61,155 nucleotides of DNA, from positions 1 through 61,155 of the forward strand of contig JADHVD010000007.1 in assembly GCA_016784165.1 (NCBI GenBank), written 5' to 3'. Of the stretch, positions 51,278 to 59,218 are shown one piece after another; position 1 is the stretch's first letter, and every line of letters begins with the position of its first letter. Below the pieces are notes generated by a model. It saw nothing but the letters and a program-made list of their open reading frames with translations. It had not been told where the DNA came from and made no database searches. The translations under genes were made by a program, and so were the position numbers. Origin of the DNA: Candidatus Woesearchaeota archaeon. Its GTDB lineage: Archaea > Nanobdellota > Nanobdellia > Woesearchaeales > BS150m-G63.

Positions 51278-51382
51278 ATGAATAAAGATAAAAACTGGAC
51301 AAAAGAGGATGTAACTAACTTATCTCACACTTTCTTTAATCTTATTAAAGAACACAACAAAAAGCCCTCCGCGTGTGTTTAA
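51278..51382 (+). CDS. Possible 34-residue protein
   Basis: Starts MNKDKNWTKEDVTNLSHTFF and ends KKPSACV. An AGAGGTGAT ribosome-binding site lies 5-8 nt before the ATG and a TATA-like TATTTAAAC about 45 nt before. The 345-bp gap between the PIN and endonuclease IV genes also contains TGGACA elements and a GC-rich hairpin. Confidence 0.45.
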   Translation: MNKDKNWTKEDVTNLSHTFFNLIKEHNKKPSACV

Positions 51383-51384
51383 TC

Positions 51385-51425
51385 AAGTGTTTTCTCTCGG
51401 GGGCAATTTTGCCCCCAACACTTTA
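51385..51425 (+). terminator. GC-rich hairpin after the small ORF
   Basis: GGGGGCA-ATTT-TGCCCCC (51399-51416) inside an outer stem AAGTGTT/AACACTT. Such a GC stem is striking in this AT-rich DNA. It may be a terminator or part of a small RNA. Confidence 0.5.
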
Positions 51426-51476
51426 AATTATTAAAATATGAAAAATAATAAATACTAAAACCTATTTAGAACCCTC

Positions 51477-52307
51477 ATGAAAAAATTACTTTTTGGAACA
51501 GCAGGAATCCCTATAAGCACCTTAAATCGTACGACTTTAAATGGGATAAAAAGAGTAAAGGAACTCAATTTATCTGCAATGGAGCTTGAATTTGTGCGTT
51601 CTATCAACATCACAAAAGAAAAAGCACCAGAAGTCAAAAAAACAGCAAAAAAACACAACATAGTTTTAACTTCTCACGCACCTTACTTCATAAACCTTAA
51701 TGCAATAGAAAAACATAAATTACATGCGAGTATAAACCGAATCCTAAATTCTGCTAAAATTACTCATCTTTGTGGTGGTTACAGCACAACTTTTCACGCA
51801 GGGTTTTATCTCAAACAAGATCCAGAAAAAGTTTATGAAAAAATAAAAAAACAGATTCAACACATTCGAAAAACAATGGATGAACAAGGAATTGATATTT
51901 GGTTAAGACCAGAAACCACGGGAAAACAAACTCAATTTTCAGGATTAAAGGACTTACTAAACATAAGCCAAGAAACTCAAGGAGTTATGCCTTGCATAGA
52001 TTTTGCTCACATGCATGCAAGAACAGCAGGAAAAAACAACACAACTCCAGAATTCCAAGCAATGATGAACCAAGTAGAAAAAATTTTAGGTAAAGAAGGA
52101 CTCAAAAACATGCATATTCACATGTCTGGCATTCATTACACCGAAAAAGGGGAAAGACATCACCTACCACTAAAAGAAAGCGACATGAACTACAAAGACC
52201 TTCTAAAAGTTTTGAAAGAATTTAAGATAGCAGGCGTAGTTATTTCTGAAAGTCCAATAATAGAAAAAGACGCTTTATTGATGAATAAATATTACAATAA
52301 AATATAA
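51477..52307 (+). CDS. nfo: Endonuclease IV-like AP endonuclease
   Basis: TIM-barrel AP endonuclease 2 family, 276 residues. It starts FGTAGIPIST and has LTSHAPYFINLNA, FHAGFYL, RPETTGK, CIDFAHMHAR and HMSGIHYTEKGERHH, which carry the His/Glu/Asp zinc ligands. It cleaves DNA at abasic sites, complementing the endonuclease III gene in this window. A run of AT-rich promoter DNA precedes it. Confidence 0.9.
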   Translation: MKKLLFGTAGIPISTLNRTTLNGIKRVKELNLSAMELEFVRSINITKEKAPEVKKTAKKHNIVLTSHAPYFINLNAIEKHKLHASINRILNSAKITHLCGGYSTTFHAGFYLKQDPEKVYEKIKKQIQHIRKTMDEQGIDIWLRPETTGKQTQFSGLKDLLNISQETQGVMPCIDFAHMHARTAGKNNTTPEFQAMMNQVEKILGKEGLKNMHIHMSGIHYTEKGERHHLPLKESDMNYKDLLKVLKEFKIAGVVISESPIIEKDALLMNKYYNKI

Positions 52308-52310
52308 TCA

Positions 52311-52865
52311 TTATTTATTTTCAATACTATTTTTACTCTCAAGATATTCTTTTAATTGAATAACTGCTTTCCAACGCATACTAATCATATTCTTTTCATC
52401 TAAATTCATTTCTCCAAAAGTCTTATCACTTCCTTCTGGTTGAAAAATAGGATCCCATCCAAAACCATTATCCCCTTTAGGCGCAACTATTCTACCTTTT
52501 ATTTCCCCTTCAAAAAACTTAACCTCTTTTCTATTAGTATAACCATAAATACATTTAGCAGTAACTTTATTATTATCATATTTACTAACCATTTCATAAA
52601 TCCCTTTATTTCCTATTGCTTTCATCAACCATTTAATCAAAGGTCCAGGAAAACCATTAAGACATTCCAAATGAATAGAATTATCTCCAACAAAGAACTC
52701 GCCATCATGTTGTTTCACTGCTTCCCTTAATTTTTCTTCAATAACTTTTTTAGAATCCAATTCTTGAATCTCTAACAAGTCAAGATCTAATTGTTCAACC
52801 TCAGGAAGAATTTTCTTTACTTCTTTAAACTTTCCAGAATTCCCAGTTAAAAAATATAATACCAT
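52311..52865 (-). CDS. rdgB: XTP/dITP diphosphatase
   Basis: Removes inosine and xanthosine triphosphates. The N-terminal TGNSGKFKEVKKIL motif, FVGDNSIHLECLNGFPGPLIKW and GFGWDPIFQPEGSDKTFGEM are all characteristic of the HAM1/RdgB family. Length 184 is typical. Confidence 0.93.
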   Translation of the reverse strand: MVLYFLTGNSGKFKEVKKILPEVEQLDLDLLEIQELDSKKVIEEKLREAVKQHDGEFFVGDNSIHLECLNGFPGPLIKWLMKAIGNKGIYEMVSKYDNNKVTAKCIYGYTNRKEVKFFEGEIKGRIVAPKGDNGFGWDPIFQPEGSDKTFGEMNLDEKNMISMRWKAVIQLKEYLESKNSIENK

Positions 52866-52903
52866 TTTAATAAAAAAAGAAAAAAAAGAAAAAATGGGAA
52901 AAA

Positions 52904-53050
52904 TTACTTATTTCCCATAATTCTGTACATTCCGGTACCGCAAGTTGGGCATTTACCTTTCATTGCTTTTCTACCGTTTTTCATTGTAACTTCAACAGCT
53001 TCTGCCATTTCTTTTTTTGCTTTACATTTAACGCAATATCCTTCTGTCAT
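52904..53050 (-). CDS. DUF5679-like zinc-ribbon protein
   Basis: 48 residues starting MTEGYCVKCKAKKEM, with a second CxxC (CPTCGTGMYRIMG). Short proteins of this YCVKCKxKxEM...CPxCGTxM layout are widespread in bacteria and archaea (DUF5679). It lies 38 bp downstream of nothing and upstream of rdgB on the same strand, so the two may be co-transcribed. The 286 bp to the next gene show no other feature. Confidence 0.8.
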   Translation of the reverse strand: MTEGYCVKCKAKKEMAEAVEVTMKNGRKAMKGKCPTCGTGMYRIMGNK

Positions 53051-53336
53051 ATTTATCAACTCCGTATTGTTTTGAGTTTTTATGAAAAACTCTAAAGACC
53101 TTAGTCTTTTTGTTATTTTTTATTAATTAAATAACCATATTTTATGGTATTTACTCTTATCATTCTCACACATTTATAAACTTTTGCCCAATTTAAGCAC
53201 AAATTTCCTATTTTTCGTTAAAATTATATCTCTAGAGTAGTTACAAACCAAAGATTTAAATAAACATTAAAAACACAATTCACTATAAAAATTAAACCAA
53301 ACAGCAGACAATTAAAACTTAATTTAAAGAATACAA

Positions 53337-54527
53337 ATGAAAAATAAACTTAAAAAATTCATGACTTTAACAGCTTTAATTAGTACATTAGCTTTTCCAG
53401 AAGAAAACATAAAAACCGAAACAGAAAAAAAACAAGAATCCAAAGCAATAGCAACAATGTACCATTGTATTTCTAATAACGATAATACTTATTTAACCAT
53501 TAAACCAGAACTACTTGAAAAACAAATAAATTGGTTAAAAGAAAACAATTTCAAAACCATAACTGTGGATCAATTAGTAAGCCATATTGAAAACAAAACA
53601 AAAATCCCTGAAAAATCAATAATGTTAATCTTTGATGATAATTATTATAAAAGTATAAAATATAATGTAATTCCTTTATTAGAAGAAAATGGTTACACAG
53701 CTATACTTTCTTTAATCACTTCAGGTATTGTAGAAAAAAAATCAAACAACGAATTTTCTTATGAAGAATTGATAATCTGGGAAAATAAAAATTTAGTAGA
53801 TGTTCAATCACATACAGTAACTTCACCTTTACATCCAAATATGACTGAAATTTGTGACAAAGAACTAAAATATGAATTAAAAGAATCAAAAAAAATTTTG
53901 GAAAAAAAACTAAATAAAAAAATTCTTGGATTAATTTGGCCAGGTGGTTCATATAATCAAAAAACAATAAATACTGCAAAAGAAGCAGGATATAAAGCAC
54001 TATTCACAGTATATGAAACTGGTATAATAACCAATTTAGATAAAATAGGAAGAATGCAAGTAACAAAAGAAACAACATTTGAGGATTTCATATTAAAAAT
54101 AGATAAGTTTTATGAAAATAAATTGTTTTGTGTTGACACTTCAGATCAAATTTTAGAAGTGTATAAAAACGGAAAAAAGAAAAAAACATATCATGTTGGA
54201 GTAGGTAAAAAAATAGATGAAAAAACCTGCACACCAATAGGAGAATACACTATAGGATTTAAATTATTTGACCCAATTAAAAATCAAAAGGAAACTCCCT
54301 ATTCAAAAGATAAAAATAATATGTTTGGACCTGTATATATGGGACTCTTCAATATTGATGGTACAAACACTTCTTTGGGTATTCATGGCACTTCAGATAG
54401 TTTAGAATATTTATTAAACAAAGATGAGCGATTTATTTCTCAGGGTTGTATAAGATTAAAAAACAAAGATATTCTAAAACTCTGCACCAATGTTGAAGTA
54501 GGTGATAAAGTTATTATAAAGGATTAA
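53337..54527 (+). CDS. Polysaccharide deacetylase fused to L,D-transpeptidase (YkuD) domain
   Basis: A short N-terminal hydrophobic stretch (about 7-20) may be a signal sequence. The NodB-like deacetylase domain (about 38-265) has LIFDD (Asp100/Asp101) and the HTVTSPLHP motif (His159, His166). The C-terminal YkuD domain (about 270-396) has LGIHGT (His350) and SQGCIRLKN (Cys371, Arg373), the full catalytic signature. L,D-transpeptidases cross-link peptidoglycan and NodB enzymes deacetylate glycans. Archaea do not make murein, so this fusion was probably acquired and may act on bacterial walls or a host surface. Confidence 0.88.
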   Translation: MKNKLKKFMTLTALISTLAFPEENIKTETEKKQESKAIATMYHCISNNDNTYLTIKPELLEKQINWLKENNFKTITVDQLVSHIENKTKIPEKSIMLIFDDNYYKSIKYNVIPLLEENGYTAILSLITSGIVEKKSNNEFSYEELIIWENKNLVDVQSHTVTSPLHPNMTEICDKELKYELKESKKILEKKLNKKILGLIWPGGSYNQKTINTAKEAGYKALFTVYETGIITNLDKIGRMQVTKETTFEDFILKIDKFYENKLFCVDTSDQILEVYKNGKKKKTYHVGVGKKIDEKTCTPIGEYTIGFKLFDPIKNQKETPYSKDKNNMFGPVYMGLFNIDGTNTSLGIHGTSDSLEYLLNKDERFISQGCIRLKNKDILKLCTNVEVGDKVIIKD

Positions 54528-54583
54528 ACAAAACTTTTTTAAAGCACTACTTTATTTTATTGCTGTTGTTGGCGTCATTTATT

Positions 54584-54664
54584 GGGCCTGTAGTCTAGCG
54601 GCTATGTACGCTACAGTTTCGGCTGTAGGCTACGAAAGGCAATAATAAATCAACAAGTTGATTT
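54584..54664 (+). repeat. Duplicated tRNA-Val 5' end followed by hairpins
   Basis: Bases 54584-54606 repeat the first 23 nt of the tRNA-Val gene 144 bp downstream (54728), then diverge. What follows is a stem CTACA/TGTAG with an 8-nt loop in the place of the anticodon arm, then the hairpin AAATCAAC-AA-GTTGATTT at 54647-54664. The same stem occurs after tRNA-Ser (1430-1448). There is no matching 3' half next to it. Confidence 0.8.
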
Positions 54665-54727
54665 AATTACCTAATACGATCATCAATATATCACTTTAAT
54701 CAAAAAACACAATTGAAGGATAACCCT

Positions 54728-54800
54728 GGGCCTGTAGTCTAGCGGCTATGACGCCACCTCGACATGGTGGAGGTCGCCGGTTCGATTCCGGCCAGGCCCA
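54728..54800 (+). tRNA. tRNA-Val(GAC) with C33
   Basis: Acceptor GGGCCTG/CAGGCCC with A73; D stem GTC/GAC; anticodon stem CCACC/GGTGG with loop TCGACAT; T arm GCCGG-TTCGATT-CCGGC. Alignment to archaeal tRNA-Val places GAC as the anticodon and puts C, not the near-universal U, at position 33. CCA is not encoded. Confidence 0.85.
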
Positions 54801-54814
54801 TCAAACACATAATT

Positions 54815-54893
54815 GCGCCGATAGTTAAATGGTAGAATTCGTCTGGTTACGCGCAGACCGACACGCAAGAGCAGGTTTTGGCTTAAAAGCCAA
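54815..54893 (+). repeat. Duplicated tRNA-Gly 5' end followed by hairpins
   Basis: Bases 54799-54840 repeat 54936-54977 with one mismatch (offset 137): a short leader plus the first 26 nt of tRNA-Gly. It continues with a stem GTCTG/CAGAC with an 8-nt loop and then a hairpin formed by TTTGGCTT and AAGCCAAA (about 54876-54893). This is the same design as at 54584-54664. Confidence 0.8.
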
Positions 54894-54951
54894 ACCCACT
54901 AGCAATTCACCACACTCACAAGATCAACATAAATTCATCAAACACATAACT

Positions 54952-55022
54952 GCGCCGATAGTTAAATGGTAGAATTCAGCCTTGCCAAGGCTGCGATCCG
55001 GGTTCAAATCCCGGTCGGCGCA
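54952..55022 (+). tRNA. tRNA-Gly(GCC)
   Basis: Acceptor GCGCCGA/TCGGCGC with A73, anticodon stem CAGCC/GGCTG with loop TTGCCAA, and T arm CCGGG-TTCAAAT-CCCGG. 71 nt, intronless, CCA not encoded. Confidence 0.95.
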
Positions 55023-55062
55023 TTTAAATCATCCACATTACTCATCCACATTAATATTTACT

Positions 55063-55608
55063 ATGGATCCAATAAAAATAATCCAAAAATACTACAAACC
55101 AGACTCAAAATCATATAGATTACTAGTAGGGCATGGTAAAAAGGTGGCAGAAAAAGCACTCAAAATAGCAGAAAAAGTAAAACATCTAAATCCAGACCTG
55201 AAATTTATTGAAGAAGCAGCAATTCTTCATGATATAGGGGTATTTCTTACAGATGCACCTAAAATAGGGTGCAATGGCGATAAACCATACATTTGCCATA
55301 GTTATTTAGGTAGAGAAATCTTAGATAAAGAAGGTTTTCCAAAACACGCTTTAGTGTGTGAAAGACATCTAGGTGTAGGCCTAACAAAACAAGAAATAAT
55401 AAAACATAAACTGCCTTTACCATTAAGAGATATGGTGCCTATTTCTATAGAAGAAAAGATAATATGTTTTGCTGACAGATTCTTTTCAAAAACTCCAGAA
55501 CACTTTGAAAAAGAAAGAACTTTAGAAGACATTAAAGAATGGCTCTCTCAATTTGGCAATCAAAAAGTAAAAAAGTTTGAAGAATGGGTTAAATTATTCA
55601 ACTCTTAA
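55063..55608 (+). CDS. HD-domain phosphohydrolase
   Basis: 181 residues with HD-superfamily metal motifs: LVGHGKKV (His), AAILHDIGVF (HD pair) and KIICFADRFF (Asp). It resembles small archaeal HD hydrolases acting on nucleotides or phosphoesters. The start at ATG 55063 lies 40 bp after tRNA-Gly; a longer open frame would run through the tRNA and is rejected. It converges on AMP phosphorylase with an 11-bp overlap. Confidence 0.85.
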   Translation: MDPIKIIQKYYKPDSKSYRLLVGHGKKVAEKALKIAEKVKHLNPDLKFIEEAAILHDIGVFLTDAPKIGCNGDKPYICHSYLGREILDKEGFPKHALVCERHLGVGLTKQEIIKHKLPLPLRDMVPISIEEKIICFADRFFSKTPEHFEKERTLEDIKEWLSQFGNQKVKKFEEWVKLFNS

Positions 55609-57094
55609 TCACTACGCCACCAATCTCTTTAAAAGTATTTACAGCAAATTTTAATTTTGCTTTACTGTTAGAATAAATAGTAAATAATACCTCTCCTTTT
55701 TTCACTTGCATGTTTTTTCTTACATATAAATAAATTCCAGCTTCTTTATCTGCAGGAGCACCAGCAATTCTTGCTACTTTAGCAATAGTCGCATTATCAA
55801 TATGCATAACTTTTCCCCTTTTTTCAGCTTTAATATTTCTCTTAAATTTAGCTAATTTTAATTTATCTGGTGAAATCTCTTTACCACCCTGAGCTTTAAT
55901 TATTTCAATAAATTTATCATAAGCTTTTCCAGATTCAAGAATTTCCCTAGCAAGTTTTACGCCCTCTCCTTTCTTAGCCTTTTTACCCATCTCAAGCATT
56001 ATACCAGCTAACCTAATACTTTTTTTCTTTAAATCAACAGGCATTCTTTTATCTCCTTTCAAAACATATAACACATCCCTTGCCTCTAAAACAGGACCTA
56101 ATCCCTTACCCACTGGTTCAGAACCATTTGTTATCACAACATAAATCTGCATACCTAATTTTTTCCCAATTAATTCAAATTGTTTTTTTAATATTAAAGC
56201 TCTTTTTTTAGAATGTATTTTAGCTCCCTTTCCAACTGGAATATCAACTAACACATGTTTAGCAGAAACAGATGCTTTTTTAGCTAAAATACTGGCCAAT
56301 AACTGGCTTCTTGCATCGAGATTAAGTGGATGTTCAACCTTAATTATCTTATCATCAGCAGGAGCTAAATTCAACGAACCACCCCAAACTAAACACCCAT
56401 TAGTTTTTTTAATGATTTTTTTAATATCTTCTAATGAATGTGAAACATTTGTCAATACTTCCATAGTATCTGCTGTACCTGCCGGACTAGTTATTGATCT
56501 AGAGCTTGTTTTAGGAATTATCAAACCTGCAGCTGCAATTATAGGCATTATAATCATAGTAGTTCTATTACCTGCAACACCACCAATACAATGTTTATCT
56601 ATAACATTTCTACATTTTAATTTCAAAACATCTCCTGTATTAATCATTGCTTTTGTTAAAGCAACAGTTTCGTTAATACTCATAATATGAGTATATGATG
56701 CAGCAACAAAATACGCAAGTTCAGCTTCACTTAATCTATTATTTACAATATCTTCAATAATAATTCTAATTTCTTTTGGATTTAATTTTTCACCATCTAA
56801 AGTTTTCCTTATATACCTAATTGATTTTGGTTTTTCAACTAATTTTAAAGAAATCTTATCATTATTTTTAACATTTAATTTTTTGATTAATTCTTCAAAT
56901 AATCCAATTTTTCCACGAGGAAGTGCTTTTTTAGATTCTGCAAAATCAACAATGGCTATTGCCTTTTTTCTACCACAGTTAAGTCTAACTCTATCTCCAC
57001 TATGCAAATCCAACTCTTCAGCATCTTTAAAATTAATTATAGAAATTAAAGGCCCACCAGTTGCTATATCCATGTCACGAACTAAAAACTTCAT
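55598..57094 (-). CDS. deoA: AMP phosphorylase
   Basis: The archaeal AMP phosphorylase releases the base from AMP to give ribose 1,5-bisphosphate, feeding ribose-1,5-bisphosphate isomerase and type III RuBisCO. The 498-residue protein has the archaeal N-terminal domain (about 1-85), then the thymidine-phosphorylase-like core with KHCIGGVAGNRTT, SSRSITSPAGTADTMEV and the C-terminal AGAPADKEAGI region. It is common in DPANN archaea. The partner genes are not in the window. Confidence 0.93.
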   Translation of the reverse strand: MKFLVRDMDIATGGPLISIINFKDAEELDLHSGDRVRLNCGRKKAIAIVDFAESKKALPRGKIGLFEELIKKLNVKNNDKISLKLVEKPKSIRYIRKTLDGEKLNPKEIRIIIEDIVNNRLSEAELAYFVAASYTHIMSINETVALTKAMINTGDVLKLKCRNVIDKHCIGGVAGNRTTMIIMPIIAAAGLIIPKTSSRSITSPAGTADTMEVLTNVSHSLEDIKKIIKKTNGCLVWGGSLNLAPADDKIIKVEHPLNLDARSQLLASILAKKASVSAKHVLVDIPVGKGAKIHSKKRALILKKQFELIGKKLGMQIYVVITNGSEPVGKGLGPVLEARDVLYVLKGDKRMPVDLKKKSIRLAGIMLEMGKKAKKGEGVKLAREILESGKAYDKFIEIIKAQGGKEISPDKLKLAKFKRNIKAEKRGKVMHIDNATIAKVARIAGAPADKEAGIYLYVRKNMQVKKGEVLFTIYSNSKAKLKFAVNTFKEIGGVVIKS

Positions 57095-57095
57095 G

Positions 57096-58190
57096 TTATT
57101 TTTTTGGTTTTATTCTAAAATCTGATAATGGGCGTTTCAAAAAAGAATCATCCTGCATCCTTAAAGAAATTACCAATAAAGCAAGGATTACAGGTCCAAC
57201 AACAACTCCAATAAATCCAAACATGAAAACCCCTCCAACAACACCTAATAAAACTAATGCTGGATGTAAAATAGATCTATCTCCAACTATTTTTGGTCTT
57301 AAAAAATTATCAATACTACTAATAATCAAAATCCCATACAATATAAGCCCAATACCTTTTCCAATAAGTACTGTTTCTGGAGTGATTATTCCACTAAATA
57401 TTAAAGATATACCTAATGGAAGCCAAATAAGTCCAGTTCCAACAAAAGGAATTAATGCAGCTAATGCAGTCATTATTCCCCACATCAAAGGAGAATTGAT
57501 TCCAAAAAGATAATAACCGCCTATAGCAAATAATCCTTGTATTAAAGCTAAAATGATTGTTCCGAATACAACAGCATAAATTAAATCAGTAATTTCCTTA
57601 AGCACCCTCTTTTTAGCTCCACTTTTTAGCAATAATAAGTTACCTAACCTCTTACTCATATTTCTTCCATCTCTAAGTAAAAAAAAGGTAAGGAATAAGA
57701 AAATAAATATATTAATTATTTTTCCAGCTATACCAACAACAAATCCAGACACTTTACTTATCATCACACTACTAAATTTCTCAAGATTTTCTTTCAAATA
57801 GGTTTTAAAATCTTTACCCAATACATCTGTTTCAAATTTATGCATCCAATCACAAAAAACCCCTTCTTTACATTCTAAATCAAGAGTATTTCCGATTTTT
57901 TGTTTGGTAAACAAATAAGCTGTATATGATTCTTTAACTAAGGTTGTTGTGACAAATGCGCTAGGGATTATAAGCATTAAAATCATTATAATAAGAGTTA
58001 TACTAGCAGAAAGGTTTTTTCTTTTAGTTTTTTTGTTAAGTAAATTATATAATGGAAAAAATAAGTAAGCAAAAACAAAAGCAGATAATATTGCAGTAAT
58101 AAATGGTTTAACTAAGAAAAAAGATAACACTAATATAAAAAGAAATAACAATAATGGAAAATGTTGTTTCACTCTTTTTATTTTGATCAC
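57096..58190 (-). CDS. AI-2E/PerM family membrane protein
   Basis: 364 residues with seven or eight membrane segments. Typical family features are the N-terminal hydrophobic block (LLLFLFILVLSFFLVKPF) and a central soluble loop. Later helices include PFVGTGLIWLPLGI and DNFLRPKIVGDRSILHPALVLLGVVGG. Family members act as exporters or sodium/proton antiporters. The start is GTG with an AAAGGGGTG ribosome-binding site that lies in the adjacent 57-bp repeat. It ends 1 bp before AMP phosphorylase. Confidence 0.9.
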   Translation of the reverse strand: MIKIKRVKQHFPLLLFLFILVLSFFLVKPFITAILSAFVFAYLFFPLYNLLNKKTKRKNLSASITLIIMILMLIIPSAFVTTTLVKESYTAYLFTKQKIGNTLDLECKEGVFCDWMHKFETDVLGKDFKTYLKENLEKFSSVMISKVSGFVVGIAGKIINIFIFLFLTFFLLRDGRNMSKRLGNLLLLKSGAKKRVLKEITDLIYAVVFGTIILALIQGLFAIGGYYLFGINSPLMWGIMTALAALIPFVGTGLIWLPLGISLIFSGIITPETVLIGKGIGLILYGILIISSIDNFLRPKIVGDRSILHPALVLLGVVGGVFMFGFIGVVVGPVILALLVISLRMQDDSFLKRPLSDFRIKPKK

Positions 58191-58330
58191 CCCTTTGTGA
58201 TTAAAACTTTAAGACGAGTACAAAACGAGTCTTATTGTTTTAAGCACCTCTTTGTGATTAAAACTTTAAGACGAGTACAAAACGAGTCTTATTGTTTTAA
58301 GCACCTCTTTTAGATTATAAAAACTTTAAA
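58188..58330. repeat. 57-bp tandem repeat, two and a half copies
   Basis: Units at 58188-58244 and 58245-58301 are almost identical, with a partial third from 58302. Each has an inverted pair AAGAC/GTCTT and a doubled ACGAGT. The repeats lie between a tRNA-Val gene and the start codon of the AI-2E-type gene. Confidence 0.85.
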
Positions 58331-58349
58331 GTATTAAAAGTTTTTGGAA

Positions 58350-58423
58350 TGGGCCCACCCGGATTCGAACCGGGGACCTCCGCCGTGTAAGGGCAACGTC
58401 ATAAACCGCTAGACTATGGGCCC
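58350..58423 (-). tRNA. tRNA-Val(TAC)
   Basis: On the minus strand: acceptor GGGCCCA/TGGGCCC with A73, D stem GTC/GAC, anticodon loop CTTACAC (TAC) with normal U33, and T arm CCCGG-TTCGAAT-CCGGG. 74 nt, intronless. Very close to tRNA-Val(GAC) at 54728 except in the anticodon arm. Confidence 0.93.
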
Positions 58424-58592
58424 GATAAACATAGTATTAAAAGAATAAAGATAAATACCAATTTAAAAAGCTTTCGTTAATATAATATGGATAAGATTCA
58501 ATTCTCATGAAAATTCTTCAAGAGTTCTTAGTTAACACTTATTAATCTTAAAATTATATTCTATTTGCTAAGCGAAAGTTTTATATACCTTA

Positions 58593-58608
58593 GTATACCA
58601 TGGTATAC
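58593..58608. promoter_or_regulatory. Palindromic operator of the toxin-antitoxin pair
   Basis: Perfect 16-bp palindrome GTATACCATGGTATAC ending 4 bp before the antitoxin ATG. A TATA-like TTTTATATAC lies 5-14 bp before it, so bound protein would block the transcription start. Confidence 0.75.
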
Positions 58609-58612
58609 CAAT

Positions 58613-58852
58613 ATGGCTGCAACAACAATCAAGATTCATGAAGGAACAAAGCAAGAATTGGATTTATTTAGAGAATACAAAAATGAGAGTTATGATGAAG
58701 TAATTAAAAAGATGTTATTTGTTGCTAAAACCTGTAAAACTCAACCTAAGCTTAGTAAAGAAACAATAAAAGCAATAGAAAAAGCCAGAGAAAGAATAAA
58801 AAAAGGAGACTTTCTCACTGAAAAAGAAGCTAGGAAGAGGTTAGGTTTGTGA
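58613..58852 (+). CDS. Antitoxin of a RelE-type pair
   Basis: 79 residues starting MAATTIKIHEGTKQELDLF, a beta strand and helix like small RHH-type antitoxins, then a Lys-rich toxin-wrapping tail. The ATG at 58613 follows the palindromic operator. The stop overlaps the toxin start. Confidence 0.82.
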   Translation: MAATTIKIHEGTKQELDLFREYKNESYDEVIKKMLFVAKTCKTQPKLSKETIKAIEKARERIKKGDFLTEKEARKRLGL

Positions 58853-59097
58853 TGTATGAAATAATCTTTGACCCTAATACAATAGATTTCTTGGAAAAAC
58901 TACCTAAAGAGATAAGGTTAAGAATATTCAACAAGATATTATCAACTAAATCAAATCCTTTTCGTTACTTTGAGCGATTAAAATCCAGAAAAGATTACAA
59001 ATTAAGGGTTGGAGATTATAGAATCTGTGCAGATATTGATAATCAAACCATAGTCATAACACTTATTGGACATAGAAAAAATATATATAAAAAATAA
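58852..59097 (+). CDS. RelE/ParE-family toxin
   Basis: 81 residues with the RelE fold signatures: IIFDPNTIDFLEKLPKEIRLRIFNKI, LKSRKDYKLRVGDYRICADID and a final GHRKNIYKK. The basic residues (Lys/Arg of YKLRVGDYR and the terminal HRKNIY) are those used by mRNA-cutting RelE toxins. The ATG lies in the antitoxin stop region (TGATG). After it, 59098-59218 shows only an AT-rich gap with no convincing gene. Confidence 0.88.
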   Translation: MYEIIFDPNTIDFLEKLPKEIRLRIFNKILSTKSNPFRYFERLKSRKDYKLRVGDYRICADIDNQTIVITLIGHRKNIYKK

Positions 59098-59218
59098 CCA
59101 CTAAATATTAACTTTCTTAATTAACTCTTTCTTTAATTCTTCTTGTCCGCGACCATAAACATCTAGAATATCCAAACACAAAATCTTTTTTAAGATATGA
59201 ACTATTCTTCTTTAAATC

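Noticed and set aside
54982-55062. N-terminal extension of the HD-domain protein
   Set aside because: The extension is read from tRNA-Gly DNA; the ATG at 55063 starts the conserved part.
59098-59218. Leftward open frame ending DVYGRGQEELKKELIKKVNI
   Set aside because: It looks protein-like but has no start codon with a ribosome-binding site and is closed by a stop after about 36 codons; too short to call even as a fragment.
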